Positions 34,281 to 43,790 of a stretch of DNA of 64,000 bases are shown one piece after another (within the stretch, counting starts at the first letter, position 1; each line of letters begins with the position of its first letter). The DNA is from Bacillus sp. AFS073361. GTDB taxonomy: Bacteria > Bacillota > Bacilli > Bacillales > Cytobacillaceae. The stretch spans positions 1-64,000 of the forward strand of contig NZ_NUZU01000028.1 of NCBI RefSeq assembly GCF_002567005.1, written 5' to 3'. The notes beneath the pieces are model-generated. The model was given only the letters and a program-made list of their open reading frames with translations, searched no databases and was not told where the DNA came from. Made by a program: the position numbers and the translations under genes.

Positions 34281-36185
34281 TTAATTCACGATACTTGCGG
34301 CAACCTCTCTGTGCTGTTCGTCCCCCGAGTTTTCAAACTCCTTGATCATTGCAATGAATGGTTCGATGAATTGGGGGTCAAATTGTTTGCCAGAGCAGTA
34401 GCGTAGCTCGGCGATTGCTTCTTGAAAGGTTTTTGTTTTTTGATAGGGCCGCTCTGTTGTCATGGCATCAAAAGAATCGATTACACAGAGAATTCTTGCT
34501 AGTTTTGGGATCGATTTTCCGGCAAGCCCATATGGATAGCCATTTCCATCATAACGTTCGTGATGAAGTTCAACGAGTGGTATCAAATCTTCTAATTTCT
34601 TATTGGTTGAAATAATATCTTTGCCATAGGTTACGTGTTTTTTCATGGTTTCCCATTCGTGAGGGTCGAGACTCCCTTTTTTATTTAATATTTCACGCGG
34701 AATTTCAATTTTTCCAATATCATGGATAAGTGCTCCAAGAATCAGCGTTTTGCGTTCATGTACGCTTAGATTAAGCACTCGAGAGAAATCGACCGCATAT
34801 TGGTAAACACGTTTGCTATGGCGATAGGTATAAACATCCTTGGAAAGGAAGATTTTTAATTGAAATTCCGCTTCCGCTAGCTCTTTTTCAAGCGAAAGAG
34901 AGCGTTGTACGGAATATTCGGAATACCCATTGTAAATTTGGACAAGGTTTTTTCCTTGGTTTTTCGCTGCATACATTGCTTGGTCGGCTTTGTTAAGAAG
35001 TTCAGAAATGCTGTAGGTTTCTTTTTCACATTCAGCAATCCCGGACGAAAAGGACAAGCAGCCATAAGGGAGACTTTCCACCCCTTTATAGTAGGTGTCA
35101 TTTACTTTCTTCCGCAATTCATTCATGAACGAATAAGCAGTCTTTCGATCGGTATTGGGCATGATGATTGAAAACTCTTCTCCGCCATAGCGGGCAACGA
35201 TATAGTTTGCTACATCTGAACTGGCCTTCAAAAGGGTGCCAAATTCTTGGAGCAAATGATCCCCTTGAATATGACCGTACAGATCGTTGTACTTTTTAAA
35301 ATCATCAATATCCATGATGACCACACACAGTGGCTGATCATTTTCCTTCGCAGCTGTTACTTCTTTTTCCAAAATTTCTTTAAAGTATCCGTGGTTGTTT
35401 AAGCCTGTGAGGAAGTCTTTGTTGGCTTTCTCGGAAATTTCTTTATATAAATTAAAGTACTGTTTAAAGGCTAATGACAATAAAAAGGCAATACAGGTGA
35501 AAAGAGATAGACCGAATAATTCGTCGGGTTTCATTAAAATGACTAGGACTAATGAAAGCACAAGTGTAATTATATATGTGGCAGCTGTTTCTTTAATAAT
35601 TTCTTTGAAAAAGGCTACTATGTTCTCAGATCCTGCCAAGATGAAAAAAAAACCAACCAATAGTAGATTCAATGCAAAATAGGTGCAAAAAGAAATTAAA
35701 TAGGGAAGGCTGTTATTGACACTGATAGGTCCAGTAATGCCATTTGTAAATATAAAAACATAATAGGCACAATTGATCATTAAAGAATAAACAGAGAAGT
35801 TAAACAGATGTTTCCACCAGGCAATATTACGCTGTACTAGTGTAAATATAATGGAATGTATAAATAAAACAAGTAATGTAGTATCTAATCCATACAAAAA
35901 AAGACTTGCTAGATAAATAGAAGAATCCATTGAAAGGGAATTACCCTTTGGAGGAATCAGTATAGTGTAGTAATTAAGCAATAAAATGGAACTGGAAAAA
36001 GCAAAAATAATAATCCAGTCCATTTGAGAGTATTGTGGGATTTTATTTAAGAAGGTGAAAAATAAAATGCCTAAAGCTGAAATGAAGAAAAGATATGTAT
36101 TTGCAGGTGTCTTAATAATACGCATACTCATCACTCTCGTAAATAAATTTAGGAGAAGTAATAAAGAAATTACTTCTCCTATCAT
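34281..36185 (-). CDS. Membrane diguanylate cyclase (GGDEF) fused to HD-GYP phosphodiesterase
   Basis: A 634-residue protein. Residues 1-245 form eight or so membrane helices of a sensory module. The cyclase domain follows with DFLTGLNNHGYF, DIDDFKKYNDLYGH and the catalytic GGEEF (334-338). No RxxD inhibitory site is visible five residues upstream. The C-terminal domain has IHDIGKIEIPREIL (HD at 488-489) and HHERYDGNGYP (541-551), a complete HD-GYP signature for c-di-GMP hydrolysis. Both activities look intact, so the membrane part may set the balance. It is the last gene of a unit with DUF5317 and a small membrane peptide. Confidence 0.9.
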   Translation of the reverse strand: MIGEVISLLLLLNLFTRVMSMRIIKTPANTYLFFISALGILFFTFLNKIPQYSQMDWIIIFAFSSSILLLNYYTILIPPKGNSLSMDSSIYLASLFLYGLDTTLLVLFIHSIIFTLVQRNIAWWKHLFNFSVYSLMINCAYYVFIFTNGITGPISVNNSLPYLISFCTYFALNLLLVGFFFILAGSENIVAFFKEIIKETAATYIITLVLSLVLVILMKPDELFGLSLFTCIAFLLSLAFKQYFNLYKEISEKANKDFLTGLNNHGYFKEILEKEVTAAKENDQPLCVVIMDIDDFKKYNDLYGHIQGDHLLQEFGTLLKASSDVANYIVARYGGEEFSIIMPNTDRKTAYSFMNELRKKVNDTYYKGVESLPYGCLSFSSGIAECEKETYSISELLNKADQAMYAAKNQGKNLVQIYNGYSEYSVQRSLSLEKELAEAEFQLKIFLSKDVYTYRHSKRVYQYAVDFSRVLNLSVHERKTLILGALIHDIGKIEIPREILNKKGSLDPHEWETMKKHVTYGKDIISTNKKLEDLIPLVELHHERYDGNGYPYGLAGKSIPKLARILCVIDSFDAMTTERPYQKTKTFQEAIAELRYCSGKQFDPQFIEPFIAMIKEFENSGDEQHREVAASIVN

Positions 36186-36192
36186 TCTACAC

Positions 36193-36300
36193 TTAAACTA
36201 ATTTATATCCAGAAGTTAAAGCAATAATAATTGAACCGATAATGATTGCATTGTATAGAATCCCAGTTAATTTAATGCCTTTTTTTTGTCCATTTTTCAT
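36193..36300 (-). CDS. Small 35-residue membrane peptide nested at the DUF5317 3' end
   Basis: A short frame with a near-perfect ribosome binding site, GAAGGAGGTGA, 6 nt before its ATG. The start MKNGQKKGIKL is basic, the middle (GILYNAIIIGSIIIALTSG) is one hydrophobic helix, and it ends GYKLV. It overlaps the end of the DUF5317 gene by 29 nt in another frame, so the two are translationally linked. It ends 7 bp before the GGDEF/HD-GYP gene start. It could be a small regulatory subunit of the neighbouring membrane cyclase or a peptide precursor; no known family is recognised. Confidence 0.65.
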   Translation of the reverse strand: MKNGQKKGIKLTGILYNAIIIGSIIIALTSGYKLV

Positions 36301-36892
36301 CTTTTTTCACCTCCTTCAAGGAGAGGAGGTGAAGCAACCGCTTTTTTGAGATTGGATGATGAACCATTAGATACTGAATGAAAAAGAAGATTCCAATATT
36401 CATAATTATATCACCAATACTGATGATTTGGGTTCGTGGATAAGGGTCAGAGATTGGAATAACATCCCCCAAAAATCCGAGGTGAGTTGAAGATGTTAGC
36501 ATTGTATGTTTTGCATATAAGCTATCTTTTAGGTTTTCGATGTACACTGGATCCAAAACGGTAGCAGCCTCTACTGATACCGGCATTCTTCCACCGTTGA
36601 TTACCATGACTAGAAAGTTGAGAAATACTCCAAATAAAATAAGAATAAACCCTCGGTTTTTACGGTTCATATATAAAAATAATAGTCCGAGTACATAAAC
36701 TACTATATAGATAGATCCACTGATCTGTCCAAGGAATTTACTATCGTTTTGAAACATAAACACGGTTAATTCAACAACTAATAGTAAAGGAAATATCCAT
36801 CCCCACTTCAGCTTCAATTTCCCAAGTGCTCGTAAATTCCCTTTTCGAAGAAAGCCTACTAAAAATGAAATGATGATGCCGTCAAATACCAT
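36272..36892 (-). CDS. DUF5317 family membrane protein
   Basis: A 206-residue protein with about five helices. The DUF5317 pattern is visible: FLVGFLRKGNLRALGKLKLKWGWIFPLLLVVE, then LNFLVMVINGGRMPVSVEAA and KHTMLTSSTHLGFLGDVIPI, ending with a helix and a basic tail. The function of the family is unknown. It heads the unit that continues with a nested small peptide and a GGDEF/HD-GYP protein, which suggests a role in sensing or c-di-GMP control. Confidence 0.8.
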   Translation of the reverse strand: MVFDGIIISFLVGFLRKGNLRALGKLKLKWGWIFPLLLVVELTVFMFQNDSKFLGQISGSIYIVVYVLGLLFLYMNRKNRGFILILFGVFLNFLVMVINGGRMPVSVEAATVLDPVYIENLKDSLYAKHTMLTSSTHLGFLGDVIPISDPYPRTQIISIGDIIMNIGIFFFIQYLMVHHPISKKRLLHLLSLKEVKKDEKWTKKRH

Positions 36893-37182
36893 AGTTGATA
36901 CCCACCTATGCTAGGATAAATGAAATATTTTAAAATTTCGTCAAGGTGAAATATTCCCATAATAATATAATCAAAGAAAATATTAAAATACAAGTGGTTA
37001 TATGCTGAATTGATGAATAATTTGTGTATTTTTGAAAATATTTGGCAAAATAGGACGGATTTCAACTGAACCCCTCTAATTATGAGGAAATATAGAATAT
37101 TTCCTGCGAAATAATCCCGCATATTTCGACTATTTCCTTCTACACTTCGTACAAAGAATCCTTACAAATCAAATCCTCAAAT
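36893..37182. other. Intergenic region upstream of the DUF5317 unit
   Basis: AT-rich DNA that should hold the reverse-strand promoter of the DUF5317 unit. An open frame crosses it but has no ribosome binding site or protein-like composition. No RNA or repeat was recognised. Confidence 0.4.
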
Positions 37183-37220
37183 AAAAAGGCATCCTAATCA
37201 AAATTCATAGGACGCCTTTT
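37183..37220 (-). terminator. Terminator after the S8 protease gene
   Basis: AAAAGGCGTCCTA pairs with TAGGATGCCTTTTT around an 11-nt loop, with one G-U pair, then a T run on the reverse strand. Confidence 0.75.
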
Positions 37221-37227
37221 AAATATA

Positions 37228-40200
37228 TTACTTTAACCCATAAGCCTTAATAATTTCCTGACTGATGGTGTTACCTGCATCATCCCAGGCGCTGGAGCGG
37301 AGGGAGACATAGCTTCCAGGTGTTTTTGGATGTGTAACTTGGGCTGTCCAGCCATTAGCATCACGAACCAAATCTACCTTTTTCCAAGTTTGGCCTTCAT
37401 CATAAGAAACTTCTAGAGTAGCACCATCCACTTTGCCGTTCTCTGGTGCACCAGGGACCTGAACTGCATTCAAGCCGAGTTGAATGGTGCGGCCAGCCTT
37501 CGAATCCCCGTTCATGTCAGTATCGACCTTATAGTCTAGTGAAAGCAGAGGTAATTCTGTCTTCCATTCTTCTTGCTGTTTAGACCAGAATGTCCACTCG
37601 GTATGGGTACGAACGGAAGTATTCCAACGTTCCGGATCGCGGGAAACATCACTCACTAATCGGTACTGAGTTTTTTCAGCCGGGTGCTGTATAAAGGAGT
37701 ATAGCGCCTGTCCTTTTGCTTCCTTCACAAGCGTATCACCCTGATAAAACTTAAGTGTTTGTGGTCCCGGGTATTCTGTATCTGCTCCCGTGTGTCCTAA
37801 TCCTGAATCAGCAAACGCAGGGATATTGAATGTAAAGCTGTTATTTGTACGATATGGTACCCTGAAACCAGCACCCAAGCGCGGCCGAACAACTGGAGCA
37901 AACCATTCTTCATCTAAATTCTGGCCTGGTTTATATTTTGCCACTGGCTGACGTACTTCCCATTCTGCATCAATTACACTTGCCTGATGGTACCAGGATG
38001 TACCTTCTTGAGCCGACACCCATTCGGTTCGTACCGATGGAAGCGATAGCTTCATTTGGTAGCCTACTCCATTTGGGCGATATGCCGGGATATCCCAGCG
38101 GAACTCCCTGCCTGGTGCTTCGCGGTCTGATTTATACTGGGTATTAATTTTTACAAGATCCTTAGGCTTAGGTGCATAGGTTACATCTTTTGGAATGGCA
38201 TGATCATGATTGTCAATCAAATCATACACGTAGTCACTATCAGGATTTCCGTTAACGTTTAGTTTCGCATTTCCAGAACGAGCAGCCTTAATCAACTCTG
38301 CACCTTCTGTTCCGCTAATTGCTGCAACTGCGATTGGAACATCTTCATAATTTTCCGTTCCGGACCATTCACTCAATTCTTTAGGTCCATCGTTTACGGT
38401 AATTAACAGTTGCGCACCTGCCGCAGTCGCTGCTGTGGCACGTTGCGCACCTGATACGTCGTTACTGCGTTCCACGATCACTGCTTTATCCTTCACATTC
38501 AGACCCGTGTAATCTTCTGGTGTACCTTTGCCAGCATAAACGGCATCCAGATTGTATTTACCATTTAGAAGTGTGCTTCCTGCCTGAGGGATATCATCCA
38601 ATACTTGGCCGCGAAAGTTAATGGTCAATACTGGTTCTGTTAGTCGCCAGCGTGTGTTCATTGTGAATTCGCCATCTTTTACAGCCTTCGTTGGAGCAGC
38701 GTACATTTTATCAATCCACACCGGCATAAGGTAGATGTCATTGACCGGGTTCCCGTCAATCGTGCGGAAATACTCCATTTTTCTAAAATTAGCTTCATTC
38801 TCTTTTGGAACTTTTGCTGTGATTTCATTTGCCTTCCGGGCATCAAGCTCCACGGTTTTAGGTCCATCTAGCTTAACTTCAGGGTCACCGACCAATGCCA
38901 CTCCGGCGTGATCCGTATCAGTATCGACATCCATCAAGGACATCACGGAATAGGTGTCAGGCACCAGTCGTAATTCCTTTGTTCCGTCGACAGCAATAAA
39001 CTGCGGATCACCATCCGGACCAAGGACGTTAATGTAAGCAAGGGCGGGGGACCCATCACGGTCAATTGCTTTGATGGTTAGAGGATATTTTTCCTCTTCT
39101 TTAATCATCCCTAACGCGGTATGCGCTACGGTTTTGCCATCTAAATTAGCAGAGATCTGTCCTTGATAACGGGAACCGAGCGCACCAAGCTGCGGATCAA
39201 GGGTAACCGTTACCTCTGTACTTCCATTCGCTGGAACTGTTACTTTGTTTGTTGAAAGTTTAAGCAATCCAGCAGGGGTATCTGAACCACTGCCATCTGT
39301 AAAGTCTGCTGACAGGTCCAGAGTTACTTCCTGATCGCCATCATTCGTATACGTAATCGTCTTCTGGACAGGGACATCCCCTTCATGCGGCCAATCAAAG
39401 AAGCCAAAATCCAATGATCCTGTTGCACGAACAGTGCCCAATGTGGCTGCCGCCACGTCAAGGCGTCCAGTTCCACCCTCAAATGGTTTAATATCGTCGA
39501 GCTTCTTGGTTGTACTCATTAGAGCACCTTTCAATTCAGCTCCAGTCCAATCAGGATGACGCTGGGAGAGAATCGCTGCTGCACCGGCCACATGCGGTGT
39601 GGCCATTGATGTACCATCCATCGTCAAATAATCGCCGCTGCCTTGTGAAGCATATTGGGAGCGTGCCGCTTTAATCCCTACACCAGGGGCGGTAAGATCA
39701 GGCTTTAATCCTGAACTGCCAAACCGTGGTCCCTTAGAGGAGAACCATGCAAGTTGATCAGATTTATCAACCGCACCGACTGTAAGGGCAGAATCTGCCG
39801 CTCCTGGTGAGCCAATGCCTTCAGCACCTGTGTTCCCGGCCGCAATAACAAACAGGGAACCTGTTTCTGCACTTAGGTTATTGACAGCTTGAGCCATCGG
39901 GTCAGTGCCATCACTTGACTCACTGCTTCCCAAACTCATGCTGACAATTTTGGCTTTATGTGCAGCCCATTCCATTCCATCGATAATCCAAGAATCCTGA
40001 CCGAAGCCATCGTTATTAAGCACTTTCCCTACGAGGAGACTGGCTCCTGGTGCGACCCCTTTGTTGAGACCTCCGGAAGCTGCTCCTGTTCCAAGTACAG
40101 TAGAAGCAACATGGGTACCGTGTGCATGATGGTCGAGCGTATCTTCACCAGGAACGAAACTCACGGCTTCTTCTAACTGACCTGCTACATCGGGATGCTC

Positions 40201-40956
40201 TGAATCAATACCGGTGTCAAGGACAGCGACTTTAACGCCTTTGCCATCGTACCCCGCATTCCAGGCCGCAGGTGCCCCAATCTGTGGAACACTTTGTGCG
40301 AGTGTGGCTTCCACTTTGCCATCGAGCCAGATCTTCTCAATGCCTGGGGCCAGCACCGCCTTTGAAGTTTTAGACGGCTGAGTATTCTTCGTAATATCTT
40401 GCCAGAACTTCTTTGCTTCCTTTTTATTAGCAGAAAGTGCTGCTCCGTGAATGCTCTCCAGTTCATGCGTTTTCTTAGAACCTTTCGGAGCAGGTTTGGA
40501 GGCAGATGACTTCGTTTTCGATGGTGCATATTGAACGATGACAGGCAATGTGTTTTGGCTGGCATCATCATACCCGTCTGAAATAAGGGATGTGATGTTA
40601 AATAAATCTTTATCTAATAAGCCGGAAGCTAAATAGGGCATCGCCTGATCTGGGATTACATATGTATCCTTGGCAAGGGTCAAGATCCGTGCTCCACTTT
40701 GTGCAGGATCAGCCGGTTCCACACTAATGACACTTTTTCCATCTGCTAGATTTGTCACCGTGACCACATCGCCAGTAATCAGCGTAATCACATGTTTGTC
40801 CTTATTTGCTAACACATTCAAGGCCTGTACATCCGCAGTTGTTGCAGGTAAGGAACTCTTGGTCGTGTCATCGGCAAACGCCTGAATTGTTGGAACGGCT
40901 ATCAGTGCTGTGGTCATCATCGCTGCAAAGTATTTCTTAAAGGTTGGCTTCCTCAT
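37228..40956 (-). CDS. Large secreted S8 (subtilisin-like) serine peptidase with PA domain
   Basis: A 1242-residue exported protease. A signal peptide (about 1-28, ending QAFA) is followed by an unusual pro-region (VITLITGDVVTVTNLADG, QAMPYLASGLLDKDLFNI). The catalytic triad is intact: Asp247 in AVLDTGIDSEHPDV, His279 in HGTHVAST, Ser450 in GTSMATPHVAG, with Asn375 in AAGNTG. A PA-type domain lies near 800-910 (KAVIVERSNDVSGAQRA...AAGAQLLIT). The C-terminal half is beta-rich without a wall anchor. The architecture and the LITGDVV pro-region resemble large actinobacterial proteases, and the codon use looks more GC-rich than the neighbours. Transfer from Actinobacteria is an inference. The HTH-TPR gene upstream is a candidate regulator. 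Confidence 0.9.
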   Translation of the reverse strand: MRKPTFKKYFAAMMTTALIAVPTIQAFADDTTKSSLPATTADVQALNVLANKDKHVITLITGDVVTVTNLADGKSVISVEPADPAQSGARILTLAKDTYVIPDQAMPYLASGLLDKDLFNITSLISDGYDDASQNTLPVIVQYAPSKTKSSASKPAPKGSKKTHELESIHGAALSANKKEAKKFWQDITKNTQPSKTSKAVLAPGIEKIWLDGKVEATLAQSVPQIGAPAAWNAGYDGKGVKVAVLDTGIDSEHPDVAGQLEEAVSFVPGEDTLDHHAHGTHVASTVLGTGAASGGLNKGVAPGASLLVGKVLNNDGFGQDSWIIDGMEWAAHKAKIVSMSLGSSESSDGTDPMAQAVNNLSAETGSLFVIAAGNTGAEGIGSPGAADSALTVGAVDKSDQLAWFSSKGPRFGSSGLKPDLTAPGVGIKAARSQYASQGSGDYLTMDGTSMATPHVAGAAAILSQRHPDWTGAELKGALMSTTKKLDDIKPFEGGTGRLDVAAATLGTVRATGSLDFGFFDWPHEGDVPVQKTITYTNDGDQEVTLDLSADFTDGSGSDTPAGLLKLSTNKVTVPANGSTEVTVTLDPQLGALGSRYQGQISANLDGKTVAHTALGMIKEEEKYPLTIKAIDRDGSPALAYINVLGPDGDPQFIAVDGTKELRLVPDTYSVMSLMDVDTDTDHAGVALVGDPEVKLDGPKTVELDARKANEITAKVPKENEANFRKMEYFRTIDGNPVNDIYLMPVWIDKMYAAPTKAVKDGEFTMNTRWRLTEPVLTINFRGQVLDDIPQAGSTLLNGKYNLDAVYAGKGTPEDYTGLNVKDKAVIVERSNDVSGAQRATAATAAGAQLLITVNDGPKELSEWSGTENYEDVPIAVAAISGTEGAELIKAARSGNAKLNVNGNPDSDYVYDLIDNHDHAIPKDVTYAPKPKDLVKINTQYKSDREAPGREFRWDIPAYRPNGVGYQMKLSLPSVRTEWVSAQEGTSWYHQASVIDAEWEVRQPVAKYKPGQNLDEEWFAPVVRPRLGAGFRVPYRTNNSFTFNIPAFADSGLGHTGADTEYPGPQTLKFYQGDTLVKEAKGQALYSFIQHPAEKTQYRLVSDVSRDPERWNTSVRTHTEWTFWSKQQEEWKTELPLLSLDYKVDTDMNGDSKAGRTIQLGLNAVQVPGAPENGKVDGATLEVSYDEGQTWKKVDLVRDANGWTAQVTHPKTPGSYVSLRSSAWDDAGNTISQEIIKAYGLK

Positions 40957-41003
40957 GATTCATTTTCTCCTCTACTAAAAAATTTTTGTTTACTAGATTT
41001 CAC
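40953..41003 (-). CDS. Possible 16-codon leader overlapping the protease start
   Basis: GTG at 41003 follows AAAGGAGG by 3 nt and opens MKSSKQKFFSRGENES. Its TGA overlaps the ATG of the protease (ATGA). The protease also has its own GAGGAG site 10 nt before its ATG, so the leader may be chance. The spacing to the GTG is short. Confidence 0.25.
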   Translation of the reverse strand: MKSSKQKFFSRGENES

Positions 41004-41205
41004 AATCCTCCTTTAAAAATGGGTGTGGGCTTTTAAGGGTCTTTCTAGTTAAAAAGTATAGAGCGGATTTACTAGACTGTTTATCGGGAAAATTCTGATT
41101 TTTAGAGGGGGATGGGAGTGGAATGTCGATGTTATTTTTAAAGGAAAGGGGTGTGAATTCTAGCAAAATGAAGCCCTCAACTTGGGACAATTTGAGCAAC
41201 TCGAC

Positions 41206-41238
41206 AAAAAAAGACAATTGCGGCGAGGCAATTGTCGT
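41206..41238 (-). terminator. Terminator after the HTH-TPR regulator
   Basis: GACAATTGC pairs perfectly with GCAATTGTC around six nt and is followed by TTTTTTT on the reverse strand, 9 bp after the regulator stop. Confidence 0.85.
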
Positions 41239-41244
41239 GTAAAT

Positions 41245-42555
41245 CTATCGTACTCTCGCAGTTTTTAATTCAACGGGAGACCCAATATGGAATAGTTGAT
41301 TCTTCAGGTGCTGGTTGGCAATATGAAGATAATGATTGGCCGAGGCGTAATCCTGTTTTTCTTCATAATAAGAAGCAATGAGCTGGAGATATTTACTTCC
41401 GCGATTTGTGGACAGATGATTTTCAATAATGGACAGCCCCTGGTTGATTAAATAGGTAATCAGCGCCTTTTGGGAACCAGCTGCCTCCAAATAAAGGATT
41501 TTTAACTCAATATAACGTGGGGATTTTTGATCGTGAATTGACTCTAACGCCCCCTTTAATATTTCCATCGCTTTTTCGTTTTGACCATCCGCAATCAAAG
41601 CCTCTGCCAGAGAGGAAATGGTAATATAGTAAGAAGCTGAGTTTTTCTCTTTGTGATGAAGCGCTTGAAAGTAATAGTCTAGTGATTCTTCGATTTTCCC
41701 TTGTCGATAATGCAAAAAACCAAGATTATGTAAAGAAAGCTCTTTTGTTTCTTTATCCGGCAGGATGTCCGTATCATTTAAAATTTGCTCCAGTATTTCT
41801 TTGCCCTTTTCAAATTCACCGATATGGATGAAATTCACGGCGAGAATCATTTTGACATAAACAATCCGCAAAAAGTTGTTGGTATTTTGAAAAACACGCA
41901 GGGCCTTGTAAGCATAATGAATTGATAAAGAATAGTGGCATAAATGTCCGTGCAAGGCCGCTCGAAAATAATAGTATTCTGTAATCTTGGTTTCATATTG
42001 CTCTGCCTGCTCTTCGACACGGGAAAGATAGAGGAAAGCCTGTGGAAATTGTTCCACTTTTCCATAATAAATGCCCTGAAGTAGATTCCAGACATACTCT
42101 TCAAAGGGAGAAAATTTTGACACATAGCGATGAATGCCTGCTGAAGACTTTTTAAAGGTTGAAAAGTCATTTAATAGCAAAAAATAGCGCAGCTTATATA
42201 ATTCGTATAAATAAATCATGTCCGTACATTGGATATATTCTTTTTCTTGCAGTAACTCATTAAATAGAATGGTTGCTTTCTCTTGGTGGTGCCTTTCCAT
42301 CGTCTCGTAAAATAAATCCAGCTTCTGCCGCAATTTCTGGCTTTTTTTGCTCTCATCTTCTAGTGAAATCTGCAACCGGTCACATAACATTTGAAGGGTT
42401 TTCGGATTGGCGTCTTTGGCATTGTTTTCAATTTTACTTAAGTGCGTCACCGAGCAAATACCTTGGCACAGCTGTTCCTGCGTCTTATTCTGCTTCCTGC
42501 GATGATAATAAATCACTTTTCCAATTGACATAAAACGAACCCACTCTCCTATCAT
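41245..42555 (-). CDS. HTH-XRE plus TPR regulator of the RRNPP/PlcR type
   Basis: A 436-residue protein with an N-terminal Xre helix-turn-helix (IGKVIYYHRRKQNKTQEQLCQGICSVTHLSKIENN) and a long run of TPR helices to the C-terminus (for example LSLHNLGFLHYRQGKIEESLDYYFQAL). This is the plan of PlcR, NprR and related peptide-sensing regulators. It lies upstream of the secreted protease on the same strand, as NprR does beside its protease gene, but with a terminator between. No cognate pre-peptide gene with a signal sequence was found next to it. Start at 42555, or ATG 42531 (MSIGKV), which fits the domain border better. Confidence 0.8.
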   Translation of the reverse strand: MIGEWVRFMSIGKVIYYHRRKQNKTQEQLCQGICSVTHLSKIENNAKDANPKTLQMLCDRLQISLEDESKKSQKLRQKLDLFYETMERHHQEKATILFNELLQEKEYIQCTDMIYLYELYKLRYFLLLNDFSTFKKSSAGIHRYVSKFSPFEEYVWNLLQGIYYGKVEQFPQAFLYLSRVEEQAEQYETKITEYYYFRAALHGHLCHYSLSIHYAYKALRVFQNTNNFLRIVYVKMILAVNFIHIGEFEKGKEILEQILNDTDILPDKETKELSLHNLGFLHYRQGKIEESLDYYFQALHHKEKNSASYYITISSLAEALIADGQNEKAMEILKGALESIHDQKSPRYIELKILYLEAAGSQKALITYLINQGLSIIENHLSTNRGSKYLQLIASYYEEKQDYASANHYLHIANQHLKNQLFHIGSPVELKTARVR

Positions 42556-42743
42556 CGAAGTCTTGCTCTCTATTATTATATTTATCCTTGGGCTAATTGA
42601 AATAGGCTAAGAGATGCGAAAATACCATTGGAGTCGTCGAGTTATTGGGGCTTACGTGACTGTGAAGCGTGTCCTCTTACATCAGGAAAAGGAAAATTGA
42701 AAAATCGCAGAGAATATATAAAGGTATTGAAAGAGGTGAAACC

Positions 42744-43685
42744 ATGCTAAAGAAAACCATAAAACACCAAGTCGAGCTGGCTTATAATTTTGAGGAAGAC
42801 CTTGACGGATATACCCTTGTTGACTCTTCCATTGGGCCAAGGGGTGAAATTTGTATTCTTGCAGTAAATAAAGTTCCTGAATATATAGATGGGATGTTCC
42901 CTCCAGTACAAACAGCGGATCGACATGATTATAAAGCGATCATCCTCAGCAAAGGGCAGAAAAAAGAAGTGGTCCTGAAAAACCAAAAGTGGAATTATCA
43001 TTACATTCAACCTATGGAACATGACCAGATTCTCTTGGTTTGTGCACGTTCACATTTATACGAAAACGGAGATTTTGATCGCAATGCCAGAGTTTTTGAT
43101 ATGAGTGGAAACCAAGTGAATGCCTTCCTTCTTGGAGATGGGATCCAAAACTTGTATGTCACACAAGGGAACAACATCTGGACTTCTTATTTCGATGAAG
43201 GTATTTTCGGAAACAATGGCTGGAACCAACCGATTGGAAGCTATGGACTTAGAGCATGGGATTCTCACGGGAACGAGCAGTATAAGTATCCAAATATGGA
43301 CCCCCACTTCATTAGTGACTGTTATGCGCTTAATGTGATGTCTGATGAGGAAGTGTGGTTTTATTACTATACTGATTTTGAGTTAGCAAGGTATTACAAA
43401 GGCAGTATTGATTATTTTAAACCAAATGTAGAGGGCTCAGATGGCTTTATCGTGTATGAAGATTACGTTCTGTTTAGGGGAGGGTATGGCAAACATGATA
43501 AGTATATCCTTACAAAGATGTTTCCTGGCAACAGATTAACAAGAAAGTGCGATTTAACCTTGATGGATGAAAAGAAAAAAGCCATTAAAGCAGAGTCGAT
43601 TAGCTGTAGAGGCTCACTTCTTTTACTTATGTCAGATAAAAAGGCTTATTTGGCAAATTTAAAAAGAATTGTAAGTGCGTTCTAA
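42744..43685 (+). CDS. Hypothetical protein, possible beta-propeller-like fold
   Basis: A 313-residue soluble protein from ATG 42744, chosen because AGAGGTGA lies 5 nt upstream. I do not recognise the family. The sequence has repeated strand-like segments with regular aromatic and glycine turns (GEICILAVNKVPEY, NNIWTSYFDEGIFGNNGWNQPIGSYGLRAWDSHGN, EEVWFYYYTDFELARYYKG), as in propeller proteins. No signal peptide, membrane segment or catalytic motif is visible. It stands alone between the regulator and the acidic surface protein. Confidence 0.65.
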   Translation: MLKKTIKHQVELAYNFEEDLDGYTLVDSSIGPRGEICILAVNKVPEYIDGMFPPVQTADRHDYKAIILSKGQKKEVVLKNQKWNYHYIQPMEHDQILLVCARSHLYENGDFDRNARVFDMSGNQVNAFLLGDGIQNLYVTQGNNIWTSYFDEGIFGNNGWNQPIGSYGLRAWDSHGNEQYKYPNMDPHFISDCYALNVMSDEEVWFYYYTDFELARYYKGSIDYFKPNVEGSDGFIVYEDYVLFRGGYGKHDKYILTKMFPGNRLTRKCDLTLMDEKKKAIKAESISCRGSLLLLMSDKKAYLANLKRIVSAF

Positions 43686-43737
43686 AAGATGCCTATTTGC
43701 ACTGTTCTTTAAAGCACACAAATAGTAAAAAATAAAA

Positions 43738-43778
43738 ATAAAGCCGTTCTCACTTTTAATGAGAAAGGCTTTATGTTC
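43738..43778 (-). terminator. Terminator between converging genes
   Basis: AAAGCC...TCTCA pairs with TGAGA...GGCTTT around TTAAAAG, with a T-rich tail on the reverse strand. It follows the acidic surface protein gene. Confidence 0.7.
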
Positions 43779-43790
43779 ATTCTAAAATAA

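Noticed and set aside
36859..37122. 87-codon frame upstream of the DUF5317 gene
   Set aside because: Composition is that of AT-rich noncoding DNA, no ribosome binding site, and it overlaps the DUF5317 start.
40993..41217. 74-codon reverse-strand frame after the HTH-TPR regulator, considered as a pheromone precursor
   Set aside because: Its start lies in the regulator's terminator hairpin, there is no signal peptide and no ribosome binding site.
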